Source of the DNA: Entrophospora sp. SA101
Taxonomy: Eukaryota > Glomeromycota > Glomeromycetes > Entrophosporales > Entrophosporaceae
DNA length: 37,251 nt
Direction: 5' to 3'
Assembly (NCBI GenBank): GCA_958430865.1
Contig: CAUDNR010000002.1
Span: forward strand, 107,223-144,473
Part shown: piece after piece, positions 20,889 to 31,700 of the stretch
Layout: each line of letters opens with the position of its first letter
Position numbering within the stretch: the stretch's first letter is position 1
Position numbers and translations under genes: made by a program
The notes under the pieces: model-generated
The model's input: only the letters and a program-made list of their open reading frames with translations
The model's database searches: none
Told to the model about the DNA's origin: nothing

Positions 20889-21882
20889 TTAGTCATCATC
20901 ATCACCAGTCTCTGAAATTTTAGGATAATGGACTAAATTATTTGATAATATCTCTCTTTCAATTATCTTTTAGTATTTGTTGATTGGAATTAGCAATCAA
21001 AGTATTTAAAGCTTTGATACGTCTTACTGATTTCTAACAAAATAATAGAAAATATTTAAATGAATGAATTTTAATAAAAAATATCGAGTATTTGCATGTG
21101 TTTGTCTTGTATGTTTTTTCTTCCATTATCATCTAAAGTTGCCAGGTATTGGTCATACCTATGACCATGTAATCTCCGACTGATATGTTATAATAGTCTT
21201 TCATTTGTGAATATATTTTATCAACTAATGATTTGAATCCAGGATTTGGTTACCTATCACTAGAGACTAGCTTCAACAGATTTTTACATTGCTCTTTTTG
21301 AAATTAATGTAATAGATATCTAGATGTACATGGTTTACTTACACAACTTTTTGTCTTATTTTTTGATAAAGCAGAAGCATTATGATTATTTGATTAGATA
21401 GTTATCCTTGACTTTTTGTGTTAAAGCTTATACCTCTCCTTGTATAGTAAGGATACTGGCTGCAACTTTTGATGATGGTTGCTACCATCTTTGCGTCATA
21501 TAAAAATGATTGCAACCGCCTTTATGACAATTTTGTTTCCTATTTTTGAATTGCAACATGGAACACTATTGTATAGCTCTCGTTTGTTTTTTAATTCTAC
21601 TTCCCGATTTCCTAATGTCTAATGAAATTTAGAATCCGGCAAATTCATTTTTGATTTTTATTGCTGTAAAAACAAGGTAGGATGATTAGTATATTCTCCT
21701 TATCAGCAATATTTTCATTTCTATATTTAATTATTCCATTTACATCATTAAAAAAAACTTATTATTATTTATCGACATTATAATGTTTAATTAGACCAAT
21801 AATCAATGGCGCGTTGAAATTTTTCAACACCTTGTTCCTTTTTCAAAATACTTCTAATTGTACTATAATTTTTGGATTCCAT
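20889..21882 (-). pseudogene. Decayed multi-exon gene of unknown family
   Basis: The minus strand holds several coding-like pieces in order. First comes an ATG at 21882 (MESKNYSTIRSILKKEQGVE, 31 residues to a stop). Next is a stretch with LKNKRELYNSVPCCNSKIGN and HHQKLQPVSLLYKERYKL, then SLVDKIYSQMKDYYNISVGD, ending in VIGMTNTWQL and a TAG. Behind a TTGTTAG acceptor comes KSVRRIKALNTLIANSNQQI, and after a one-base shift LVHYPKISETGDDDD to the stop at 20889. Several stops and at least one frameshift remain after allowing introns, so I call it a pseudogene. A real gene with missed small exons cannot be excluded. No domain is recognised. Confidence 0.45.
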
Positions 21883-22000
21883 GGTAGATTTAATATAGAT
21901 TAATTTCATATTAATTGTTTTTGTATAGGGGCAATTCTACATATCGCTCAAGAAAAAAAACAAACGTGACATTATAAAGTTAATTGTGATGATAATAACT

Positions 22001-22153
22001 ACAGTCAACCCCCTCTAAGTACACCCTCCTTGGGAACATATCACTATTTCTCATGAACGTGCATTTAGAAAGGTATGCATTTAGAGGAGTTACTATAAGG
22101 GAGTGAGACATGGCCTGCATTTAGAGAGGGTGCACTTGGAGGGAGTTGACTGT
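22001..22153. mobile_element. Short MITE, pogo/mariner-like
   Basis: ACAGTCAACCCCCTCTAAGT at the left is matched on the opposite strand at the right by ACAGTCAACTCCCTCCAAGT; the ends agree over about 28 bp with four mismatches. Internal copies of TGCATTTAGA(G/A)AGG make it a composite of nested inverted repeats. There is no coding capacity. The flanking dinucleotides are TA and TC, so the target duplication is degraded or a different boundary applies. Confidence 0.7.
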
Positions 22154-23309
22154 CATTGGATCCCTGAAATACTTAATATAAATGTTCACTTTGGTTTTGT
22201 AAAAATTAAGATTGCATTCCAAAGGAACTTATATACGAAAAGTGGGTATGATTTCTAATCCAAAAATATTCCAGGTGAAGAGTTGCGCATTAACTCAAAA
22301 TTGGTTTTTTCACATCATGGTCCCTTTCTATTGATAAGCCCCCGTTTGGGGTTTATAATCATTTTAAGCGCGCTTCGATGACAGATTCAACTTGTTTGTC
22401 AGTTTCTGATTTTTTTTAGGTTCTTGTTCATCAGACTCATTATTCACATCGAACATCTAAATGACAGTATTTTTTCTCTTGCTCTAGTTATCTATAATAC
22501 TTACTCATGAATTTCTTTATACCAACTTTTCCGTGTTGTTTGTATTGTGATGGATTCATTTTTTATAATGTTAGTGATGGATATAAAAAAAAATTTATTT
22601 AAAACAATTATCACAAAGCAGGACCCCAGGTTATTATAGTTGAACTACAATACTGCTACGTTGTTAAACTTTACACAATATCTAACGCGTGGTTTTTCAA
22701 AGTTAATGCCTTCAAGTATCATAGTAAAAAAGCAGCTTTTAAAGAGAGGAACCAAAATCACATGAGATGTGTATGTGTGACAGGTTCAAAAGTACCCATC
22801 TTTTGAAGTCATGCGGTAATATACAAAAGTAAAAGGTAGCAGAAATAACAAATAACACTTAGTTGTATATAATGGATAATCATGTATTCTGATAAAGTTT
22901 TGCACCCATAGCTTTTAAAATGGATCCAAGCTGGAAAAATTTAATTCCAGATCGGAGTCATCTCGGAGCTTTAATTTCAGATGATGAATCCGTCAAAAGG
23001 AGAACTAGGAAATGCATTATCTTGTTAGAAAGAAGATATGTCATTTATTAATGATCAATGATTATTTTTTATTTTTTATAAAATATCCTAAATGCTTTAT
23101 TGATATAATTGGTGATTTCGCGTTAAATACGTCGTGTTAATTAAATTCATCGTATTCTTTCGTTAAAAAACTGCTTTTGGTGGAAACACCAAAATGCAAC
23201 ATTTGAATATTGGAAATTGAAAATTATTTCAGGGCTCCAATATTTAGTTTTTCTCATCTTCGGTAATAAAGGCTAATCTGACTAGTTTATCCCAAGGATT
23301 TAAAATTTC

Positions 23310-23326
23310 GGGGGGGGGGGGGGGGG
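23310..23326 (+). repeat. G17 homopolymer
   Basis: Seventeen consecutive G in otherwise very AT-rich DNA. It may form stacked tetrads or cause sequencing error, and its length should not be trusted. Confidence 0.9.
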
Positions 23327-23384
23327 ATTACGTGGCTCTGAATGAAGTATATTGACTTTTTCATTGCTGTCTTTATAGAATAAT

Positions 23385-23930
23385 GACTAAATATCTAGAA
23401 TTCTTGGCCTTCATAGAGCAACAGTGTCTCGTACTATTTATTAAAATGTCGAGACGAAAGTTACTAAATTAATAAATAAAAAAATTGTAAAGAAAATATC
23501 CATGAATTATTCAGGTAAAATTTTGCACAGTAAATATTTTTCTCGTGTTCTTGGTGCAAGCTCTTGTAAATGAAGTAAAATAACAAATCGGTATCGTGAG
23601 AGAAGAAATTGAACTCTATTATTTGGAGCGACGAAAGCAGATTTACGGTATATAAAAATGACGGACCAGGGCGCGTCTGGGAACTCATGATGCCTGGTGA
23701 ACATGAAATTTGGGAGTGGTTTTTCGGGAAAGATGGTGAAAGCAGAGACTAAATAAGAGTCACTAGTTGATAGAGTCTTTGATAGGAAGGTTATTTGTTT
23801 CAAGGTGACAATGCCTGAAAAAATTGTTTGAAATTTGTACACTACAAACAATATTAAAGTATCGCCCAATTGACCAAGTTAGTCACCTGACTCGAATTAA
23901 ATTTAACAATCATGGTCAAAGTTGGAGAGT
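23385..23930 (+). pseudogene. Tc1-like transposase relic
   Basis: Starts with the helix-turn-helix piece ISRILGLHRATVSRTI, then TKLINKKIVKKIS and HSKYFSRVLGASSCK. In a shifted frame near 23617 comes WSDESRFTVYKNDGPGRVW, the first catalytic Asp region of Tc1/mariner DDE transposases, then a decayed stretch with several stops. The order and spacing match a Tc1-type transposase read left to right, but the second and third catalytic positions are not intact. It is a dead copy. Confidence 0.75.
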
Positions 23931-24114
23931 AAAATGATGTCCAAGGAATATGAAAAATGTTAGATCCCGCATTCATGAAATTTGATCGAGGATATAATCT
24001 TTACTTTATTTGAAATTTCATGTATGATTGTTTTCAACAATTAATTTTGATCATTATTTTTTTTTTAATAAAAATGTTAAAAGAGATGATTCTGCTACAT
24101 AATAAATGAAATGT

Positions 24115-26955
24115 TTATGATTTCTTTTTAAGGTCATTACCATCTTCTTCTTCTTCTTCTTCACCAGTAGTTTCAGCCAAGATGTTTTTTGGCTGTGTCT
24201 GCTTATAAGCTTTGTTTTTTTAAAAAAAGTATTAATTAATATAGTATTAACATTAATCATATAAATCTCATTTCAACATTCAACTTACCATTTCCAATCC
24301 ATTGTGGATCGCCTAATTTTTTAAAAAATGTGTGCGTGTATTAGTTTTTTAATGATGATGTTAATTTTATAAATTTAAAAAAATTGTACATACTCTCGGA
24401 AACTTCGGCAAATTTTAATAATGCTTCTCGTGGATCGACATCTTTAATTAAAATCAAATTCAAGTATTAAATAACTAAATAAATAAATAAACCTTGATTA
24501 GGGGAGAGAATTTTTATAAAAGTAAATGAACATACCTCTTGTAGTATCTTTGATTAACTCTTTCATAATATGTTGAGTTAAACTGCTACCAATCTTGCCT
24601 CCTTTTCCGGGTCCACTAACAGGAAGATCTTTATTTAAAAGTAACAGAGGGTAAATAAACAAATTATAACCAAGCTTTTCTGGTAAATCAACCAATAAAA
24701 ATAGTATCTACCGGGTCTTTTTGAAGCGACAGGATCTTTACGCAGTTTCTCTCTTTTCCTCTTTGTTGATTTGGGTCTGTCATCTCTGAATGCTGACAAT
24801 GCATGTGGCGTAATAATTGGTCTATTTATTTCACAATCATCTATTGCTCTCTTCTTAGGTCCTTTAGCAGCACATAACTTAGCACCTCGTGTACTAATTC
24901 CGTGATCATAAAATACATTAACTGACCCATCTGAACTACCTGTAAATATCTATAAAAATAGCAAAATTTGAAATCATTCCAACTATCTATTACCTATATA
25001 GAGGGATAATATCACATAAATAATTACTTGATTTATTTTAGAATGCCATAAAGCTCTTATCACACTAGACTCTGTAACATCTATTTAAATAATGTTTTTT
25101 AAATGATTATGTATAATAATTAGAAATTTATTATAACTAACTAATTCCACATTTTGTAAAATTAAAGTTTGGTTTTAACACATGCCTAATGAATGAATAA
25201 TCTCAAGAGATTCACGATCCATCATAACTAACTTTCCATATCCTTCATTCTTTTTTACTGCAACACCTTTATAAAAAATTAAAGATTTAATTTTTTTAAA
25301 AAATTTGGAAAAGTGCTTATGAATATATAAAATGATATAAAAATCTCACCCGTTATTATCAATTTCTCGTCTGGACTAAATATTACATTAGCTTCAGGAT
25401 GAAAGATTGCAAGATTTTTAGCTTCAGCTACAGAATTTTTAAAATTACGTATATCCCACACTATAAAGGGAGAAGTTTTTTAAAATTGTGATTTTAATAT
25501 AATTATCTAAATAAATATCAAATATAAATATAGTTGTACCTTTTACACAATCATCACCACCTCTGGTTACTATTGTCGAATTATTTCTTGAAAATAATAT
25601 AGATGATGTTTCACTATTAGGTTGATGAGCTTTCTCAATCGTCTAATAATTTAAGTTTGGCTATTGAATCACTTGAAAGAAACAAAATAAAGGCAAAAAT
25701 TAAAAATATAATAAACTTACATGAGACGGTCTTACAAATGGACCTTTTGTTCCCCACAAAAACAATGAACCATCAAGAGCAGCTTTAAAAGAAAAAAATT
25801 TTATTAGATAATCAATTAAATAACTTCCAATTTTCTAATATATATATATACCTCCAGCCAAAAATCTAGCATCTGGACTATAACATGCTGCTGTTATATT
25901 ACTTCGACCACCTCTTTGCTTAGACTTATGAACCAGAACATTTTTTTGTTTTCGTTTATTTTCAACATCCCATATTCTATCAAAAAAAAAATTTGTTTTT
26001 CATTAAATAAAATAAAAAAAATAATCTTTATTATTTAATCTATCTGCCAATCACCTTATTGTGCCATCAGCAGATGCAGTAAAGAATGTTTTCCTGTCGT
26101 TTGGATGCCAACCTCCAGACGTTAAACTCGTTACATGACCACTATTTTTATCAATTATCTTTCTATTAATAATAACAACGATAATGACGATGATATTTAA
26201 AAGAGTAATTAAATTTTACCTTGTATTTCGCATATCTCTTATATAGGGATCACCTTTAATGTATTCCTCACTAAAATAATCAACGAAAAGAAAGGTATGG
26301 TAAAAAATACAAAAAATGTCATTAAACGTTTAAAAAAAATATATAAAATAATTCCTACATCTCAAAACCATCACGGTTATAAAGTTTTGGTTGAGAAGAA
26401 CCTGAAATTATTAAAAATTGATCACCACTCAAACTATACTCCAAATGATGTATCTATAAAAAAATATTTTATTTTTTAGATATATCACGTTCAATTATAA
26501 AAGATAAATGAACTAATGAATACTTAATACAACTGATTACTTGGTAATCCCCACATGGTTTAATGGTTCTGAAAGGTTTTAATGTAGAATCCATTCCAGC
26601 AAAATCCCAGAATTTAACTTCATAATCAAAACCTCCAGTAATAAGACGCGCACCTGCAGGATCGAGGGCCAGTGCAGTAACGGCCTAGGTAAAATATCAA
26701 ATATTATTTTTTATTAGAATGTGAATAATAAAAAAATCATTTACAAAATAAGTGAGACTTTTTAATTACCTTATGGTGGTCATTCAATTTAATTCTATTT
26801 GAAATAGGTAAAGTATCAAGAATACTTTCTTCCGCAACGTTATCATCTTCTTCTTCATCTTCTTCACTTTCTGCTAATTCGTGGTGTAATTCTAAAGGTT
26901 TTTCTATTTCACCGCTTACATCCTTATTATGCAAGTTTTGTTTTTTTGATAACAT
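24115..26955 (-). CDS. WDR70: WDR70 homologue (WD40 repeat protein)
   Basis: Sixteen exons can be joined with phase kept throughout: 26955-26770, 26684-26541, 26453-26359, 26270-26220, 26162-26055, 25976-25852, 25782-25721, 25642-25540, 25460-25350, 25266-25186, 25080-25028, 24949-24712, 24628-24536, 24441-24394, 24312-24289, 24209-24115. They give 538 residues. An acidic N-terminus (ESEEDEEEDDN) precedes the WD40 propeller, which starts AVTALALDPAGARLITGGFD and continues with FWDFAGMD, GGWHPNDRKTFFTASADGTI, VWDIRNFK and RALWHSKINQIFTGSSDGSV. The family-specific C-terminus has ITPHALSAFRDDRP, LPVSGPGKGGKIG, DVDPREALLKF and YKQTQPK. WDR70 is a nuclear protein linked in yeast and human cells to histone H2B ubiquitylation at DNA breaks. 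Intron 10 begins GC instead of GT. The N-terminus is shorter than in animals, so an upstream exon may be missing. Confidence 0.88.
25081..25185 (-). other. GC-AG intron of the WDR70 gene
   Basis: The donor reads TTAG then GCATGT, and the acceptor ends AAATAG. Only this splice joins HSL to DVTESSVIRALWH with the Asp split after its first base, matching the family at this point. The nearest GT donor (25181) would break the frame. Confidence 0.75.
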
Positions 26956-28542
26956 TGTCAAAAAAATTAATAATAATAATAAATAATCGAAATTTTTACT
27001 ATGTCACATTTGATCTACTTTACGATTTTAAATTAGCTGAGAGAATGGATTTTGGCTTTTGAGAAATTTCTTGGGCTATAAAATGTTATATTCGAGCAAT
27101 CCATCGTATTTATTAATAATTGAAAATCAATGAAAGAATGTGTTTGAATCATACTGTCGAAGATTGATGTTATAAATTCAGGGCTCAAAAATTGACATTC
27201 ATTTTTGGAAGTTGTTTATCTGTGCAAAACCTTTAAAGGGTTATTTTCTTTGCCTAGGTTCCTAGTGCTCTTTATGCTCTTTAAAAAATTTTTTTTGCGA
27301 AGAAGACAATTCCGATATACAAATACTATGGAAAGGCGTGATGAACAATGCTGGAGGGATGATGAATCTTTACTCTTTCATAAATCGTCTTAAATAGGAA
27401 TTAGAATATAATGTTACAGTTGATGAAGTTTCAACGGAAACTGCTTTAGATAAAAATTATGAGACAGTTTAAACAAATATTACTCTTAGAATGGTAATAT
27501 GGACAATACCAGCTTTATTTACTCTACGGTATTAGGTTTTTCCACAGAGTCGACAAAGACTTTAGGATTCTCAAAATACCCGTCACTTTCTACCATTTCA
27601 CAAATTAAAAGGAGATGCTCAGCAACGAGCTGATTCAGGAAGTAAAAGCAGATATAAGTAAGTGCCAAGATTTTTCATCCCATTTTTTAATTTAATAAAA
27701 AAATAATTATTATTGATGCTAGTGAATTCTTCTTTCTCTTTTGAATTCAACTTCAAATAAAAAAATGTCTATAATTGATTTATTTGAAAAAAGAAATAAT
27801 ACAAGATGATGACATTGATACAAAAATTGACCGGTGAACAAAAATATAAAAAAAACATATAGTTTCTACTCGTGTCATCTCTAATGAAACAATTTTCACA
27901 AATTTTTACTAGGAGCAAAGAAATTTAAATAATAACTTCGCTTTATTAAAAAAAAATTTTCTGATACAATCATAGACGAGACTCTACCATTAAATGTAAA
28001 ACCAAGCATAGATAGTTGTTTAAACATTTGCCATCTCTAATACGTTAATACCTGCAGAGTTTACTAAAGAAGTATTTCTTTAAATTAAATTTAATTACAG
28101 ATAAGTAATTTCTTACTCTATTATGAATAAAGGCTATCATTTATCCTTATAATCAATTCATAAAACGTTTATAACTTTTTCTAATGTAATGGAATCAGAT
28201 GTAATCATGGCACATTAAAAGCAATAGTAGTAGGCAGCAGTAGCAATAGAAATAGCAGTAGAACGGGGGTGAGATGACAGTGGTAGTGGTAATGGTAATA
28301 TGGTAATATAGGAATAAACTCGTGTATATATATTTTAAACTAAATTTTTTATTCGCTGTGATCAACGTTACAAATTCCATATAAACCATATACTACTGTA
28401 TTATGTAAATCTTGTTTTTCCCTAAATTTTCTAATTTTGGTATATATAAACTTAAATTTTATTTTTGTCACCAATAAAATTAAACTTCCGCCATGCTACA
28501 TCGAATTTCTACCATGCAATCTATCTTATCAAAAAAAATTTG
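26956..28542. other. Intergenic, no supported gene
   Basis: About 1.6 kb between two genes transcribed away from each other. Short open frames (for example 27205-27393) show no family resemblance or codon pattern I trust. An imperfect GTA/GTAGTA-rich patch lies at about 28227-28306. The DNA at both ends presumably contains promoters. Confidence 0.5.
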
Positions 28543-29621
28543 ATGATCAATAATAATATGGATGGGTTAAGCTGGCCAAGTAAACAAACTTAATGATATA
28601 ATGTTTATACTTACATATAGATTATATGTTGACATTAACATAATTTCATTATTGCTAAAAATAAAATTGATTTAGGCATTGGTACTAGACAAAGACTAAA
28701 TGAAACAAATGATCAAAAAGAGGAACGTAAAAGAAAACTTGCCGAAGCTGTTAAAACAATGATAGAATGTCTTGGCGAAGATCCCAAACGTGAAGGTTTA
28801 TTAAAAACTCCTGACAGATATGCCGAAGCATTAATGTTTTTTTCAAAAGGTTACGAAGAAAGTGTTGAACGTATGTAAAGATCTTTTTCATTATAATAAC
28901 ATAATAGTATAATAATATTAATGATAATAGTATATATTTTTATATTAGAAATCATAAATGATGCAATTTTTGAAGAAGGTACTAATTAATATTATATAAA
29001 TATTGATTTCAATTATAAATAATATAAATATTGATTTTAATGATATAAATACTAGATCATGACGAAATGGTAATTGTAAAAAATATTGATGTGTTCTCAT
29101 TATGTGAACATCATTTAGTTCCCTTTACTGGAAAGGTAGGCGATAATCTGATCATTGTGACATTAATATATCTCTTTCTTTATTTTGTTGAAATAATGAT
29201 ATATATTTTGTAATAAATAAATAGATAAGTATAGGCTATATTCCAAATCGTCGTGTTCTTGGTTTGTCAAAATTAGCAAGGATTGCTGAAATGTTTTCAA
29301 GGAGACTCCAAGTACAAGAACGTTTAACAAAACAGATTGCCAAAGCTCTGCAAGAAATACTTAAACCACAAGGTGTGGCTGTTGTCTTGGAAGCAAAGTA
29401 ATTAATTTAGAATAAATAAATTTGTAAAATTTTTTAATTGATTGATTATCAATCAATCAATCTTCTCATTATTTTATTTGTTGCATTTCTTTAGTCATTT
29501 ATGTATGGCAATGCGTGGAGTACAAAAACCTGGAAGTACTACAGTGACAAGCGTTATGTTAGGTGTATTTAGAGAGCAAGCTAAAACAAGAGAAGAATTT
29601 TTAACTTTAATAAAAAGTTGA
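28543..29621 (+). CDS. FOL2: GTP cyclohydrolase I
   Basis: Six exons: 28543-28579, 28676-28870, 28949-28978 (30 nt), 29056-29135, 29225-29397, 29495-29621; 213 residues with phase kept at every junction. It converts GTP to 7,8-dihydroneopterin triphosphate, the first step of folate and tetrahydrobiopterin synthesis, as a toroidal decamer in the cytosol. The N-terminal DGLSWPSIGTRQRL matches fungal Fol2. Next come [20 protein letters not shown] and the zinc site: C104 and H107 in [10 protein letters not shown]175 in [30 protein letters not shown] and RLQVQERLT give the substrate pocket. Two in-frame ATGs, 28543 and 28558, could start the protein; upstream the frame is open to about 28456 without another ATG. 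It is slightly shorter than yeast Fol2 because the variable N-terminal arm is short. Confidence 0.92.
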
Positions 29622-29860
29622 TGATGATAAATCCTATCAAAGACAATTTTTAAAAATAAAATAGATAAATTTTCATTTTTAATTAATTAATTAATTACTT
29701 TAATTTAATTTTAATTTATATTTAATTAAATCAATGTAATGTAATAATATTTATTATTATTATTAATATTAATATTTAAGAAAAAAATAAATTGCCATGA
29801 TTTCAATTTAGCCAATCATATTAATTTTAAAATTCTATCATCCAAATATATTAAAACTAG

Positions 29861-30091
29861 CGCGTTAACAGCATAATGGAAGTTTTTTGTTACACAGAAC
29901 CCATTGCTCTTGAAACTTCGCCAGTATATAGTTGTTACTTCTCTAAATTGGAGATCAAGTTCAGATCCAATTCAAATCTAGTTTATCACTTACTTTTTAT
30001 TGTCAGAATGTTTGCCGTGTATTTTAAAGTTACATTGCACAATATAAAAAATTAATGTAACATTTCAAATTTTCACTATGCTCGCGTTAAC
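29861..30091. mobile_element. MITE-like element with imperfect inverted ends
   Basis: The left end reads GTTAACAGCATAATGGAAGT followed by TTTTTGTTACA. The right end on the opposite strand reads GTTAACGCGAGCATAGTGAA followed by AATTTGAAATGTTACA. They correspond over about 35 bp with small indels. It is roughly 230 bp and non-coding. The target duplication is unclear. Confidence 0.45.
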
Positions 30092-30258
30092 AAACTTTAT
30101 TCTTGTAAAATTTTTTTTTATCTAATCAGTCCCTGTTATTCAGTAAAAAAAAAGAGATATATAAACATTTGCTGCAGTAAACATGTGACGTTGTGAACTC
30201 TCTATAATAACGAAATATATTAATAAAGATGTTTTATTTCAGAAAAATTTACACAATT

Positions 30259-30700
30259 TTATTCACATAAGCAAAGACAACGTCTCATTTTATATTTATT
30301 ATTACGTTCTAACATTGTTCTAATGTTATTAAAAACAATATTTAAAAAGTTTACATAGTCTGCGTGAATATTAAAAAAAGCAATTTCCCCGAACCAATGA
30401 CCTTTATATTTTCTTGTATTGACATCTACATTTTTATCAATAAATTTCAAAGGTTTAAATTATTCAAACTGTTAAGCATTTTGGTTGTCTAAATTGACAG
30501 AGTTGGGTATTTGCTTCGGTCTAGAATTTTTACCACGATGTTTACTGTTCTTATATTTGGTGGAAGTATATTGTTATCTGGCTTTGGGAGTATTAGGCGA
30601 GTTCTCCTTCTTGGTCTTATCATCCTTGTTGGAGTAAATCCCAGAGATATTTCCAGATTTATGTTCTTCATCATTGGCGGAGTTACATCCTCCGACTCCT
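30259..30700 (-). pseudogene. Unidentified minus-strand coding relic
   Basis: A single minus-strand frame is open in three blocks divided by four stop codons. The blocks include KSGNISGIYSNKDDKTKKEN and, at the end, FIDKNVDVNTRKYKGHWFGE, then HADYVNFLNIVFNNIRTMLE and a basic Cys-containing terminus. The continuity of one frame across the stops suggests a recently disabled gene. Family unknown. Confidence 0.35.
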
Positions 30701-30767
30701 TAAAGTTAAAAATACATGAGAGATCAAATAAAACATATTAAATAGACTTACCAGCTGATCTTGTTCT

Positions 30768-31020
30768 AGAAAAGCCCATTAATTGTAAGCCCGACCGCAT
30801 TAAACTCACTTTTGCTAGGTATACTGGAACATGGAGTTGAAAGATAACAGGCAGCAAGCCTTGAAAGTCTTGGATAAACATGTTGATGGTCTTTCTACCA
30901 TTCTAAAATATTAAAGTTATCATCTTTTGTATTTTTGTTGATCAATACATCTTTGTCATCACTATCATCATAATCCTTACTAAAATCACCTAACTTTGAC
31001 CCTGGGATGGTGCATTAAGG
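30768..31020 (-). pseudogene. hAT transposase C-terminal relic
   Basis: The minus strand reads ILEW, a stop, then KDHQHVYPRLSRLAACYLST and PCSSIPSKSEFNAVGLTING. This is the hAT dimerisation region: a Trp-containing start, then YPxLSxLAxxYLS and SSxPSExxFSxxG. An acidic linker (DFSKDYDDSDDKD) precedes it. At least two nonsense codons are present, so it is dead. Confidence 0.8.
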
Positions 31021-31439
31021 CATTTCTTCAAACATGAAAAATTTCAAAATTATGGAATGATCTACATGCACAGCTTTATCTATATACATGGAAAAAGGAC
31101 ATCTCACTTAACACAATCCTGTCATGGAAAAACATTGTGCAATTTGTCATGAAGTATCAGATTACACCATTGTAAACTTCAAATGGAGAATAGAGTTCCT
31201 ATTTGAATATCAGAAATTGAAATGATATTTGAATGTTCATATTAATTAGCACATTCAAAATCAGTGTCAAATAATTTTTATATATTCAAATATCTGTAAC
31301 ACTTTTGAGTATCTGTAATAATTTTGAGTATCTGTAATAGCAACACTTTCTAATATCAGTAAATGATGGTATTATTTTAATTAATATTGATGGTAAATTT
31401 CCAATTTTTCATCTGAAGAGTCCATTACCAATGATAGAT

Positions 31440-31700
31440 TTTGTATTTTGCTTGCACATAATAATTAGTTGTAAATAAGGCATTAACAATTAATATAATA
31501 TTCAGGAATTTGTTTTAAGATGCAAAAGATTAATTAACTTCTTCACTACTCTTAAATGAAAAGAAATCACAAAAGGAGTTAAGTTATCCAATGATATTAG
31601 TACTAGATGGAATTCATCATCTTATTTATGGAAAAGGTTAATTGATTTATAAAGTGCAATTACTCATTTCAGTCAGGGAATATGCTAAATATGGAAATCA
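31440..31700 (+). pseudogene. hAT transposase core relic, opposite strand
   Basis: The plus strand reads NIQEFVLRCKRLINFFTTLK, a TGA, then GVKLSNDISTRWNSSSYLWK followed by RLIDL and a TAA. The TRWNSxYLxxxRL motif is a hallmark of hAT transposases. It should lie upstream of the C-terminal dimerisation region but is on the opposite strand from the relic at 30768-31020. Either two elements are present or one was internally inverted. Confidence 0.75.

Larger units (their letters stand above)
21883..24114. other. Repeat-rich intergenic region
   Basis: About 2.2 kb without an intact gene. It contains a MITE (22001-22153), an 8-bp-stem hairpin with a GAAA loop (TTTTGGTGGAAACACCAAAA near 23174), a G17 run (23310-23326) and a Tc1-like transposase relic (23385-23930). 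Confidence 0.5.

Noticed and set aside
21440..21500. GTATCCTTACT on the minus strand near 21450, a good match to a U12-type donor, with CTTTAAC about 30 nt downstream
   Set aside because: Splicing it to the following AG puts a stop codon in frame almost at once, and the surrounding sequence is already a pseudogene. Treated as coincidence despite the ZMAT5 gene in the window.
22362..22458. Minus-strand mini-frame starting MFDVNNESDEQEPKKNQK
   Set aside because: Only about 30 codons, with no splice context or homology that I can see.
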